Assembly (NCBI GenBank): GCA_011050615.1
Contig: DRFJ01000051.1
Coordinates: 1-64,000, forward strand
Direction: 5' to 3'
Source of the DNA: Bacteroidota bacterium
Lineage (GTDB): Bacteria > Bacteroidota > Bacteroidia > Bacteroidales > VadinHA17
Length of the DNA stretch: 64,000 nucleotides
Part shown: piece by piece, positions 8,025 through 16,340 of the stretch
Layout: each line of letters opens with the position of its first letter
How positions within the stretch are numbered: the stretch's first letter is position 1
Made by a program: the position numbers and the translations under genes
The notes under the pieces: model-generated
Seen by the model: only the letters and a program-made list of their open reading frames with translations
Told to the model about the DNA's origin: nothing
The model's database searches: none

Positions 8025-11000
8025 TTACCATCCTGGTATCAGGTTAAAGCCAAATGAGAGATTATCAAAGCCTCCGTTCTGGAAGGGAACTGCAAGGTAA
8101 GGTTCAACAACAATAATCCCCATAAGGTTCACCCTGGCTGATATACCTGTGCTGTATACAGGTATACGTTTATCAAATGAATCAGGATTCCAGTCGAAAC
8201 TGATCTCAGAATCTTTGTCCCATGCCAGCCCTGCATCAAAGAAAAGGTTAAGATCAGTAAAAAAGCGTTTTGATTTTATGGGTGCCAGTCTTTCGACACC
8301 GGTCACAGGAATTCTCAACTCGAAGTTGGCAACAAGCAATCTTGAACCACTCAGGTGACTTATGTTAAAGGAACCCTCCCGTACACTGTAATCATTGCCT
8401 ATAAAGGAAATATTCTCATAACCTCTGATTAACCAGGGATAAGCCAGATACAAAGGAGTAAGTATCTCGCTGCGTCCTGACCGGCCATACCTTCCGTAAT
8501 GATATATTCTGGTTGCAAGACCCAGGGGTCTGGCGAACCAGTACTTCCTGTAATCCACAAGGGCGGTATACATATTCACTGCCCCAAAATACCTTGTTAG
8601 CTGCAATCTTGATCTGTGACCTTCCATGGGGGAAGTCATTCCGAAACAGGAATTATCTTCGACATAAGACACAGTTAGCTGCTGATAATTGTCTCCGCCA
8701 GGAGCAGGCATCTTCTCTCGTGTCTCAAAAAGCCTGATGCCTGTATTCGTATAATAATTATTAAACCGGTCCCACCTGTAATAATACCAGGAAGCAGAAG
8801 CAACCGCCTCAAATCTTCTCGTTTGTGAAAGGGGGTAATATGCGAAAACGGAAATATTATCTTCAAACATTCTTATGTAATCCAGCCTGAAGTTAGTGGC
8901 AGGAATAGTGTCGCCATAAAACATAACTGTATCAAGCACAATATGCATAAAGCCGCTGCGATAGGGAACATGAGACACTGTTGCGCCCCATTTAAGTTTA
9001 CCTTTCTGGTTAATATATGAAAAAAGGCCTCCAAAGTCGTAAATTTCACCGTTCAGGGCCAGTGATGAAAAGAGCTGGTTATTTCCTATTATATCACTGA
9101 AGATCATATTTACACTGCCCTGCATTATACTTCCGTACTGGCTGGTTGACACACCCATTCCTGTTGAATTTGATATGTAATCAAGCCTGAATTTTGCTTT
9201 ATAGGGAACAGCTTTTATTGAGTCACGAGGCAGGTCGTACACCGGATCCCTGACATACAGGTTTGTATCGATAAGCAATTGCGACGTACTTTGCAGGGGA
9301 GGCAGTGTTGCGGGTCTGAAATCTATGCTGTCTGAAGGTACTTTTACCGGATCGAACATGCTGTCGTTTGCCAGGTAAATTTCATACTTGTTATTATCAT
9401 AATAAGAGTAGGCAATGATATCTTCAGAGTAAACCCTGCTGATAGCGGGTGATATATGTGTAATACCGCTTATACCTGTTGCATAATTGGTAAGGCGGTA
9501 AACCATCCCGTCGCTTATGTCAAACCTGTAAAGGTTTCTGAATCCGTCTGCGTCAGATATGAAATAGATTGATTTATTATCGGGTGAAAAGAAAGGGTTA
9601 AGGTTTTTTGCTCCCCTGAATATATCAAAGACTCTTTTTTCTTTTGTCTCTGCATCTACAATTGCCAGGGCATAACTGAATTTACGTATGCCGGGCGAAT
9701 CAGTTATAATTTCCTGGGAATATACGATATTCCTGCCGTCGGGCGACCATGCCGGGTGAATATTGCCCGGGATATCCTCCGTTAGCTTTTCAACATTACC
9801 CGAGTTGATATTATAGACATAGAGGTCACATCGACCTTCCGCCATTCCTGAAAAAACGACCCTGTCACCATCGGGCGACCATGAAGGATTAGAAAATGAA
9901 GGAATGCCATCTATCCCGATTTTTTTTGTGATCCTGTCTTTTTCTACATCTATAACAGCAAGTTTATTTATTCCCTTCTCGAATATTACAAATGCAAACA
10001 TTTTGCCATCGGGAGACCATGTTCCGGCAGACTCAATAAAGTCATAATCATCAAAATCATTATTCTTTACTATACCTGCCAGTTTCTTTATGATCTTACC
10101 TGATTGTGCCTCAGCGAGGTAAACATCAAAAGTAAAAATGTCCCTGTCGGAGAAGAATGCAATATATTTCCCGCCGGGGCTTATGGCCGGCGATACATTT
10201 ATTCTGCCTGCATTGGTGGCTGATATTATTTTTCGCCCGGCAGGCTCCCTGCTGGTATTCCTTATATACCTGTCAAAATGAGTCCGGGTAACGCTTTCCC
10301 AGAGTGATGACAGGGTGCTGCTGCTTATACCTAGCAGTGAATCTATGGCGTCCTCATACTGGTACTCGGCGGTTTTTTCAAACAGGGGCATTATTATGGT
10401 ATCGCCCCAGGTCTTGCCCACCATAGCCCAGAAGGCATGTCCGAACCTGTAGGGAAAATATTTCGATTCTTTTGTCAATTGTTCCAGGCTGGGGAAATCA
10501 TCATTAAGCAATGCATCCCTCATCCACATGGCTGTATGAGGATCGACGCTTCCTATTGAAAGGTACTCAGCCATCCCTTCGATCATCCACAGGGGCAGGT
10601 TATTAACTGAATAATTCTTACTCGTATCAGCTGTCAGCAGTTTATTAAACTGGAAGGCATGTACGAGCTCGTGCCCGAGCACATGGTCGGTTTGAGAGAG
10701 TGTCTTTGAAAAAGGCATTACAACCCTGTTTTTCAAGCCCTCGGTAACACCTCCGGTACCTGTTCCGATTAAGCTTGAAACGGCATTTGTCTGCTGGAAG
10801 TCGGCATGTGTATTATAAAGAATGAGAGGATTTTTCTTTTCAAAGGTATCCCTGAATATTACCTGGTGCATATTGTACCACTCTTCAGCCCATGCCAGGT
10901 AATTGTTAAGCAGGCTGTCATCCTCAAGGTAATGATATAGTTCGAAATGAGGTGTCTGAACGACCTTATACTCGAATTTTTTATACCCCGGCTTATTCCT

Positions 11001-11084
11001 GCCAAAATACTGGGCCGGAAGAAGAGTGGTAATATGTACCAGTAAGAATACGAGTGTTGATCTTATGCTTACATTCATATTCAT
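8025..11084 (-). CDS. Secreted gluzincin-like metallopeptidase fused to a WD40-like propeller and outer-membrane barrel
   Basis: The product is 1019 aa. A signal peptide is followed by a peptidase-MA-like domain with H138-E-L-V-H142 and a downstream 'MIEGMAEYLS' that supplies the third Glu ligand. Then come TolB-type PD40 repeats (~290-590), each with an S-P-D-G/N-x core such as 'PSWSPDGDRVVFSG'. The last ~380 residues are beta-strand rich, resemble BamA/surface-antigen barrels and end in an aromatic residue (LIPGW). One polypeptide would thus sit in the outer membrane with the propeller and protease domain in the periplasm. The substrate is unknown. It is followed by a gap of 129 bp to the TPR gene and preceded by the Do-type protease. 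Confidence 0.82.
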   Translation of the reverse strand: MNMNVSIRSTLVFLLVHITTLLPAQYFGRNKPGYKKFEYKVVQTPHFELYHYLEDDSLLNNYLAWAEEWYNMHQVIFRDTFEKKNPLILYNTHADFQQTNAVSSLIGTGTGGVTEGLKNRVVMPFSKTLSQTDHVLGHELVHAFQFNKLLTADTSKNYSVNNLPLWMIEGMAEYLSIGSVDPHTAMWMRDALLNDDFPSLEQLTKESKYFPYRFGHAFWAMVGKTWGDTIIMPLFEKTAEYQYEDAIDSLLGISSSTLSSLWESVTRTHFDRYIRNTSREPAGRKIISATNAGRINVSPAISPGGKYIAFFSDRDIFTFDVYLAEAQSGKIIKKLAGIVKNNDFDDYDFIESAGTWSPDGKMFAFVIFEKGINKLAVIDVEKDRITKKIGIDGIPSFSNPSWSPDGDRVVFSGMAEGRCDLYVYNINSGNVEKLTEDIPGNIHPAWSPDGRNIVYSQEIITDSPGIRKFSYALAIVDAETKEKRVFDIFRGAKNLNPFFSPDNKSIYFISDADGFRNLYRFDISDGMVYRLTNYATGISGITHISPAISRVYSEDIIAYSYYDNNKYEIYLANDSMFDPVKVPSDSIDFRPATLPPLQSTSQLLIDTNLYVRDPVYDLPRDSIKAVPYKAKFRLDYISNSTGMGVSTSQYGSIMQGSVNMIFSDIIGNNQLFSSLALNGEIYDFGGLFSYINQKGKLKWGATVSHVPYRSGFMHIVLDTVMFYGDTIPATNFRLDYIRMFEDNISVFAYYPLSQTRRFEAVASASWYYYRWDRFNNYYTNTGIRLFETREKMPAPGGDNYQQLTVSYVEDNSCFGMTSPMEGHRSRLQLTRYFGAVNMYTALVDYRKYWFARPLGLATRIYHYGRYGRSGRSEILTPLYLAYPWLIRGYENISFIGNDYSVREGSFNISHLSGSRLLVANFELRIPVTGVERLAPIKSKRFFTDLNLFFDAGLAWDKDSEISFDWNPDSFDKRIPVYSTGISARVNLMGIIVVEPYLAVPFQNGGFDNLSFGFNLIPGW

Positions 11085-11135
11085 ATTTGCCTTCCTCCTT
11101 AAGGTGCTGAGGGAAGGTGTTTTTCCAGAGGATGA

Positions 11136-12650
11136 TTATAAGCCGAATGCATAGTAATATACACCGGGGTAATCTTCATAAACCCCCTCGAACATCACTC
11201 CTCCTTCTTTCTCTTTCATAATGTTTATAAATTCATCTCTGGAGTTTATTTGCTTCCCATCAACCCTGGTGATTATATAGCCTGTTCTTATATCGGTATT
11301 ATTTCTGAGCTTCCCGGGATACATGGAAGTTATTTTCACACCGCCGGGTATATCCAGTTTCCTTGCCGTGCTTTTATCTATATCTTCCACTTCAATACCC
11401 AGTACTTCCAGAATCTCAACCTGTTCTGACCTTGCTAATGTGGTGCTACCTTCACGTGACCTCAGAACCACGTTAAAGTCCCTGCTTTTGCCATAACGGT
11501 CTATCGTCAGGTTCACTTTATCTCCGGGTCGTTTTCGGCCTACCAGTTCAAGCAGTTCACCGGATGATTTCACTTTATTGCCATCAACTTCAGTAATAAC
11601 ATCTCCAACTTTGATGCCAGCCTCTCCGGCTGCACTCTCAGCAGTGATACTGTCGACGTAAACCCCCTGGGTTATATCCAGGTTCTTCTCCCGTGCAAGA
11701 TTACCGTCGACACTGCGTATCATCAGGCCGAGGTAGCCCCTCTGCACTGATCCGTACTCCATAAGGTCTTCCACGACCTTTGATACAATATTTGATGGAA
11801 CGGCAAATCCGTAACCGGCATATGCGCCCGTAGGACTGGCTATTGCCGTGCTTATACCAACAAGACCGCCCTGCAGATTTACCAGTGCGCCGCCGCTGTT
11901 ACCCATATTTATGGCTGCATCGGTCTGGATAAACGACTCTATGGCACTCTGATCATGAAGAATGTTTATATTCCTTGCCTTGGCACTTACAATCCCTGCC
12001 GTTACCGTTGAATTAAGGTTAAAGGGATTACCTACTGCAAGGACCCATTCTCCCACTTCAACATCATCGGAATTGACGAAGGGTATGAAGGGGAGTCCAT
12101 TTTCCTTTATGCGTATCAGTGCCAGGTCAGTTGAAGGATCAGTACCAATAACCCGTGCTTTGTACACCCTGTTGTCATGAAGGGTGACTTCTATATCGTC
12201 GGCATTATCTATTACATGGTTATTTGTAACTATAAAACCATCCGAATTAATTATAACACCTGATCCTGAGCCCACCCTGGGTAAATAATCTCCGCGTTGC
12301 TGCCCTCCCGGATCCATATAAGGGCCGAAAAAACGTTCCATGATATCATCATCGAAAAAATCCCTGAAAGGATCGGGTATATTGCGATAGGGTCTGGCAG
12401 AAACCTTTCTCACCTGAGTTGACTTAATATGAACCACGGCAGGCATAACTTCAGCAGCAACATCAGTGAATTCGAGAGGTATAATTTCCCCTTCATCATT
12501 GACTGTATAAGCAGCACCTACCACTGGTGCTCCACTGATATGCTGCACCCTTACCTGCTCTATTCCATTCAGGTCAAACAGGAAAAAGGAGCCTATTGTG
12601 AGGGCGCTGCCCAGTATTGCAGATATTATAAGATTTCCAAATTTTTTCAT
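11136..12650 (-). CDS. degP: Do-family periplasmic serine protease (DegP/DegQ/HtrA-like)
   Basis: The product is 504 aa. An N-terminal hydrophobic segment (residues 7-26) exports or anchors it. The trypsin-like domain shows the full triad: His145 in TNNHVIDNADD, Asp175 in STDLALIRI and Ser252 in NMGNSGGAL. Two PDZ domains follow at ~285-385 ('GYLGLMIRSVDGN') and ~405-495 ('EVLGIEVEDIDKS'). It degrades or refolds misfolded envelope proteins. It precedes the metallopeptidase/barrel gene by 51 bp and lies downstream of hsp20 on the same strand, though separated by ~300 bp. The symbol reflects family, not proven orthology between DegP and DegQ. Confidence 0.9.
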   Translation of the reverse strand: MKKFGNLIISAILGSALTIGSFFLFDLNGIEQVRVQHISGAPVVGAAYTVNDEGEIIPLEFTDVAAEVMPAVVHIKSTQVRKVSARPYRNIPDPFRDFFDDDIMERFFGPYMDPGGQQRGDYLPRVGSGSGVIINSDGFIVTNNHVIDNADDIEVTLHDNRVYKARVIGTDPSTDLALIRIKENGLPFIPFVNSDDVEVGEWVLAVGNPFNLNSTVTAGIVSAKARNINILHDQSAIESFIQTDAAINMGNSGGALVNLQGGLVGISTAIASPTGAYAGYGFAVPSNIVSKVVEDLMEYGSVQRGYLGLMIRSVDGNLAREKNLDITQGVYVDSITAESAAGEAGIKVGDVITEVDGNKVKSSGELLELVGRKRPGDKVNLTIDRYGKSRDFNVVLRSREGSTTLARSEQVEILEVLGIEVEDIDKSTARKLDIPGGVKITSMYPGKLRNNTDIRTGYIITRVDGKQINSRDEFINIMKEKEGGVMFEGVYEDYPGVYYYAFGL

Positions 12651-12949
12651 TTTATATGCCTCCTTTCCATGTTATTATTAACGGGGTTGCTGCATTGAAT
12701 CTGATTCTTAAAGCTGGCAGGGAAAGTGAACTGAAGAGCACATAAGGATCGGGCGATCCGCGCCGGCAGGGAAACATCCCCCTGACCCTGTTGACTCCCT
12801 TCAGTCATCGAGCTCGTCCCGTTTGGCGGTCCCCGGTTCAAAGGGGAATCATGCCTATTCAATCGATGAGCTGCAGCCTTGCCAGCCCATTGAATCAGAC
12901 CTGATCAATCAAGCCAACAGCCCCGTCCCCCTGCAAAAGGGGGCAAGGT
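12651..12949. other. Gene-free GC-richer stretch with hairpins
   Basis: No credible gene. Just past the hsp20 stop, CCCCC (12927-12931) and GGGGG (12939-12943) form a compact hairpin. A second one, TCCCC/GGGGA, lies near 12829-12846. The base composition (12740-12930) is richer in G+C than the flanking coding DNA and the sequence looks like a non-coding dispersed element, but I cannot show copies elsewhere. The first hairpin may end hsp20 transcription. Confidence 0.4.
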
Positions 12950-13402
12950 TTATGAAATTTTGATTTCTTTCGAAGGTTTTGGTTTCATTTCTTCACGTTT
13001 AGGTAATGTAACATGAAGAATGCCGTCGGTGTATTTAGCATTTATCTTATCAGTGTTCACCATGTTCTCAGGAACATTGAACGAACGCCGGAATGACTGA
13101 TAGCTAAATTCACGGCGAGTAATCCTTTCACCTTCTTTTTCAGTTTTTTCATCCTTTTTCTCGGATGAGATTGTCAACCTTTCGTTGTCGTAATTCACAC
13201 TAAAATCACTCTTCTTCAACCCCGGTGCTGCCAGGTCAATTATTATTTCATTTTCATTTTCCCTGACGTTTACAGCCGGCAGGGTTGAATCAAGTTCTGC
13301 GAAATTCGACAAATTCGAGTCCGTCAAATTTCCCTCAAAAAATCTGTCCAGTAATGAAAGAAATGACGGAAATGGCCTGTTTTCATACTTTGTAAGTGTC
13401 AT
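12950..13402 (-). CDS. Hsp20/alpha-crystallin small heat-shock protein
   Basis: The product is 150 aa. The start at 13402 is chosen over the ATG at 13420 because a strong Shine-Dalgarno (AAGGAGG) lies 8 nt before it. The alpha-crystallin domain spans ~45-145: 'LPAVNVRENENEIIIDLAAP', 'LTISSEKK', and an I-x-I/V-like C-terminal motif near 'EIKIS'. It acts as an ATP-independent holdase in the cytoplasm. It is a single gene; the 400 bp upstream contains two inverted repeats that could be regulatory. Confidence 0.93.
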   Translation of the reverse strand: MTLTKYENRPFPSFLSLLDRFFEGNLTDSNLSNFAELDSTLPAVNVRENENEIIIDLAAPGLKKSDFSVNYDNERLTISSEKKDEKTEKEGERITRREFSYQSFRRSFNVPENMVNTDKINAKYTDGILHVTLPKREEMKPKPSKEIKIS

Positions 13403-13410
13403 AGCTAAAC

Positions 13411-13417
13411 CCTCCTT
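13411..13417 (-). promoter_or_regulatory. Strong Shine-Dalgarno of hsp20 that fixes its start
   Basis: On the minus strand the sequence is AAGGAGG, 8 nt before the ATG at 13400-13402. Bacteroidota genes usually lack strong SD sites, so this one stands out. An in-frame ATG at 13420 overlaps the SD and is unlikely to be used. Confidence 0.7.
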
Positions 13418-13441
13418 CATTTTTAGTTAGACATATTTTTT

Positions 13442-13502
13442 CATTCGTTAAAAATTTTATAATTAACTGAATATAACTTAATTAAAAATTTGAGAACGAA
13501 TG
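13442..13502. repeat. Inverted repeat upstream of hsp20
   Basis: CATTCGTT (13442-13449) is repeated in inverse orientation as AACGAATG (13495-13502). The arms continue inward with A/T-rich pairing (AAAAATTT on both sides). It lies ~40 bp before the hsp20 start, in the probable 5' leader or promoter. Confidence 0.5.
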
Positions 13503-13558
13503 CAAGCGCTTACTCACAGTAAAGCTGTTCATGAGTTCGCTGTGCCCGGTTCGCTCCC

Positions 13559-13614
13559 GCATGAAAAATTTAATCATCTTCTATTGTGAAGTAAGAGATT
13601 AAATTTATTCATGC
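13559..13614. repeat. Long imperfect hairpin in the hsp20-mla gap
   Basis: GCATGAAAAATTTAATC (13559-13575) pairs with GATTAAATTTATTCATGC (13597-13614), with one bulged base. An inner CTTC/GAAG pair around TATTGT extends the stem, giving a ~56-nt hairpin. It has no T-run. The remaining sequence of the 400-bp gene-free stretch (13403-13803) shows nothing else I can name. It could be an mRNA-stability or thermosensing leader, an operator, or a miniature repeat. Confidence 0.6.
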
Positions 13615-13803
13615 TCGTTTCATTAAGAAAAGAGCAAATCATATACCACGACAAGGAAGGAATCCTGATAATCTGAATATATAATATTGTTTTACTGTGT
13701 TTTACGATCTTATAACAGATAGAAAAACCTTAATTTTAAGACAGACATTTTTTCATAGGAATGTCATTTTGTCGCAATAAACTTATAAGGTATACCACTA
13801 AGT

Positions 13804-14550
13804 TTAATCACCCCTCCCCTTACGGAAGAATTCCATAAGGGCTTTATTTTGAGATTTCAGTGCTTCCGGGAGAGTACCTTCAAAAATAACTTTTCCCTGG
13901 TCGATAAAAATTATCCTGTCGGCTACCCTGAATATACTCGACACCTCGTGGGTTATCATAATGACCGTCATTCCAAGCAGTTTCTGAAGGTTGAGTATTA
14001 GATTATCCAGTGAAGCAAGAGATACAGGATCGAGTCCGGAGCCTGGTTCATCGCAAAAAAGAAGAGGGGGATCCATAATAATTGCCCTGGCCAGGGCTGC
14101 TCTTTTTAGCATACCGCCGCTCAGGCTTGACGGGAACATATTGTATGATCCCTGGAGGTTGACAAGTCGTAATTTCAATTTAACGAGTCTCTCAATGAGG
14201 TCAGGGGGAAGGTCGGTATGCTGGTGCAAGGGGAGTGCCACATTTTCACCTACCGTAAGAGAGTTCAATAAGGCTCCGTTCTGATAAAATACGCCGAGTC
14301 TGGTATAAAAGTGTTTCTGTTGCCCCTCATCCAGCTGCGACGGATTCAGTCCCATAACTGAAACAGCATTTCCCTCACCGGGGTATAATCCCAGGAGGTG
14401 TTTAAGCAGTACTGTTTTCCCTGAACCGCTGCTGCCAAGTATAGCTGTTACATCACCACTATAGGCCTTAAAACTGACATCCGAAAGAATAATTTTATCA
14501 TCAAGTATTGCTGTCAGCTTTTCAACTTTTATTACACTATCAGTTTTCAT
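13804..14550 (-). CDS. mlaF: MlaF-like ABC ATPase of an MCE lipid transporter
   Basis: The product is 248 aa. Walker A is GSSGSGKT (39-46), the signature is LSGGMLKRAALARA, and Walker B is LLFCDEPGSGLDP. The H-loop is in MITHEVSSIF. All fit the MlaF/Ttg2A group of ATPases that energise MCE transporters. It is the last gene of the minus-strand operon and starts 15 bp after the permease stop, so both are co-translated. It likely drives phospholipid movement between inner and outer membranes. The direction of transport is not evident. Confidence 0.9.
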   Translation of the reverse strand: MKTDSVIKVEKLTAILDDKIILSDVSFKAYSGDVTAILGSSGSGKTVLLKHLLGLYPGEGNAVSVMGLNPSQLDEGQQKHFYTRLGVFYQNGALLNSLTVGENVALPLHQHTDLPPDLIERLVKLKLRLVNLQGSYNMFPSSLSGGMLKRAALARAIIMDPPLLFCDEPGSGLDPVSLASLDNLILNLQKLLGMTVIMITHEVSSIFRVADRIIFIDQGKVIFEGTLPEALKSQNKALMEFFRKGRGD

Positions 14551-14565
14551 ATCGCCTGCACGTTT

Positions 14566-15678
14566 CTAGTAAAAAATAAGTCCCATTATGCTGTCAGCTA
14601 TTATCACCAGTGATATTGCCACAACGACAGCCTGGGTGGTTACTTTACCAACCAGGTCAGCACCCTGTTTGACTCTGAAGCCGAAGTAACTACCGGTGAC
14701 AACAATAATATATGCAAAGACAAGGCTTTTTATCACGCCAAATAGTATATCCCGCATCAGGAAGGCTTCCTGCATCCTGTGAATAAAGACCAGTGGTGAA
14801 ATATCAAGAGATGTTACGGCAATTACCAGTCCTCCCCCTATACCGCACATATCAGCAATAATCGTAAGAAAAGGTAAAGTAATAAGCGCACCGTGCATTT
14901 TGGGTACAATTACAAAGCGTACGGGGTTCAGTCCCATCGTTCTGAGGGCATCTGTCTCGCTGGTAACTTTCATTGTAGCAATTTCTGCAGCTATAGACGA
15001 CCCGCTCCTGCCGGCAACCATTATAGCAGTAATCAGTGGACCCATCTCACTCATCATAGCTATGACTGTCAGGTCCACTATATATATGTTAGCCCCGAAG
15101 GAGCGCAGCTGTGCTGCCGACTGGAGGGCCAGCACCAGGCCTATTATAAAAGTCATTGCTCCCACAATAAGGACAGCATTCACCCCTATTAATACAGCCT
15201 GGTTAATGAATTCACCCTTCCTGGATGTATGCCTGCGGAAAAGGTCGCTGACCGACCAGTAGGTTATATCCGCAGCCAGCTGGAAGAAACCCGCTATAAA
15301 CTCATTGAATACATATGACACTCCGCTGCCCAGTTTTTCAAAAAGGCCTGTTTTATCTGATCCTTTCTGAATATTTTCAGGTTCTGTCCCGAATAATTCC
15401 AGCTTGCGATTAATATCCTGTGCGCCACCTCTTATTTCAACATTTACTCCTTTTGCCGTAAGTTTGTCTTTAAAATAATAAAGAGCCGTTACACCCGCAC
15501 TGTCTATAAAAGTCAGGTTTTCCAGATCAAAGACCAGGTTTGTATCCATACATTCTCCAAGTGCTTTATCTATATCATACAGTGATTTATTCAGTTCCAT
15601 GATTGTTAACTCACCATACAATTTCAGGACACTGTTTTCAAGGATACAGGAAGTATTGTTCTTTTCTTTTCCCGTCAC
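14566..15678 (-). CDS. mlaE: MlaE-type permease with N-terminal STAS (MlaB-like) domain
   Basis: The product is 370 aa. Residues ~10-100 are a STAS domain: 'LYGELTIMELNKSLYDID', 'LVFDLENLTFIDSAG' with the conserved D-S-A-G loop. The remaining ~250 residues are the MlaE permease: 'VGAMTFIIGLVLALQSAAQL', 'GPLITAIMVAGRSGSSIAAE' (the coupling E/G-R-S-G-x-x-x-A-A-E motif), 'LRTMGLNPVRFVIVPK'. In E. coli the STAS protein MlaB is separate; here it is fused, which fixes 1:1 stoichiometry. It forms the inner-membrane channel with the following MlaF. Stop is TAG. Confidence 0.9.
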   Translation of the reverse strand: MTGKEKNNTSCILENSVLKLYGELTIMELNKSLYDIDKALGECMDTNLVFDLENLTFIDSAGVTALYYFKDKLTAKGVNVEIRGGAQDINRKLELFGTEPENIQKGSDKTGLFEKLGSGVSYVFNEFIAGFFQLAADITYWSVSDLFRRHTSRKGEFINQAVLIGVNAVLIVGAMTFIIGLVLALQSAAQLRSFGANIYIVDLTVIAMMSEMGPLITAIMVAGRSGSSIAAEIATMKVTSETDALRTMGLNPVRFVIVPKMHGALITLPFLTIIADMCGIGGGLVIAVTSLDISPLVFIHRMQEAFLMRDILFGVIKSLVFAYIIVVTGSYFGFRVKQGADLVGKVTTQAVVVAISLVIIADSIMGLIFY

Positions 15679-15700
15679 GATGGCTAATAATTAAAAATAT

Positions 15701-16303
15701 TCAGTCTATCCCCCTAATAAGTCCGGCAAAAACATCGAGTTCTCCACAGATTATTTTACTCACCTCTCCGGCAAACAGGTTAAGGTTTTTTGTCCCAAGC
15801 GGCTCAGTTTTGTCAGCCAGGTGACTTACGAGTATGCTGTCGTTTTTATTCATAAGCAGCACAAATTCGATTTTGACATGAGCCGAAAAGGATTTATTTT
15901 TTTCAATAATTTCGATTTTATCAACCAGGGTTTCTAAGCTGTAATCGGGTATAGACCTGCTGTACCCGGAAGGAATATCTTCAAAGAGGTTTATATTTTT
16001 CAGATATCCGCGCAATAATTCCCGGATTGCCTCATCAGGTCGTACAGCCCATTGATGATACATATAATAAGTTATTTCATGGGAGTCATTACGGTTTACT
16101 ATCTGGCTTCTGTCATAAACAGGGTTAATGTTTACCTGTCCTATTTCACACTTACCAGGTAGTGGAGGGATTGTGTCAGATCCCACAATGATTCTTTCTT
16201 CGGGGATTTCCAGGGTATAGTATTTCCTTATGACGTTTCTTTCTGAAATACATGATGTTAACAGCAAAAGGAAGCCGGCAAATGTAAGTATAAATGTTCT
16301 CAT
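15701..16303 (-). CDS. ABC-type transport auxiliary lipoprotein (PqiC-like)
   Basis: The product is 200 aa. A lipoprotein signal peptide ends in LLTS-C18. The body has the PqiC/ABC-auxiliary pattern: 'YYTLEIPEE', 'IGQVNINPVYDRSQIVNRN' and 'YYMYHQWAVRPDEAIRELL'. Such lipoproteins sit in the outer membrane and receive the MCE tunnel. It lies between the MCE gene (37 bp upstream) and the permease (22 bp downstream), which supports the role. It is not an MlaC-type soluble carrier; none is present in the operon. Confidence 0.85.
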   Translation of the reverse strand: MRTFILTFAGFLLLLTSCISERNVIRKYYTLEIPEERIIVGSDTIPPLPGKCEIGQVNINPVYDRSQIVNRNDSHEITYYMYHQWAVRPDEAIRELLRGYLKNINLFEDIPSGYSRSIPDYSLETLVDKIEIIEKNKSFSAHVKIEFVLLMNKNDSILVSHLADKTEPLGTKNLNLFAGEVSKIICGELDVFAGLIRGID

Positions 16304-16340
16304 CCAGTATTGAATAGCATTTTTAATTATTTCCGTAAGC

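Noticed and set aside
12829-12846. A T-arm-like 'GGTTCAAA' motif suggesting a tRNA
   Set aside because: The stem/loop is 5/8/5 and no acceptor, D-arm or anticodon arm can be folded around it.
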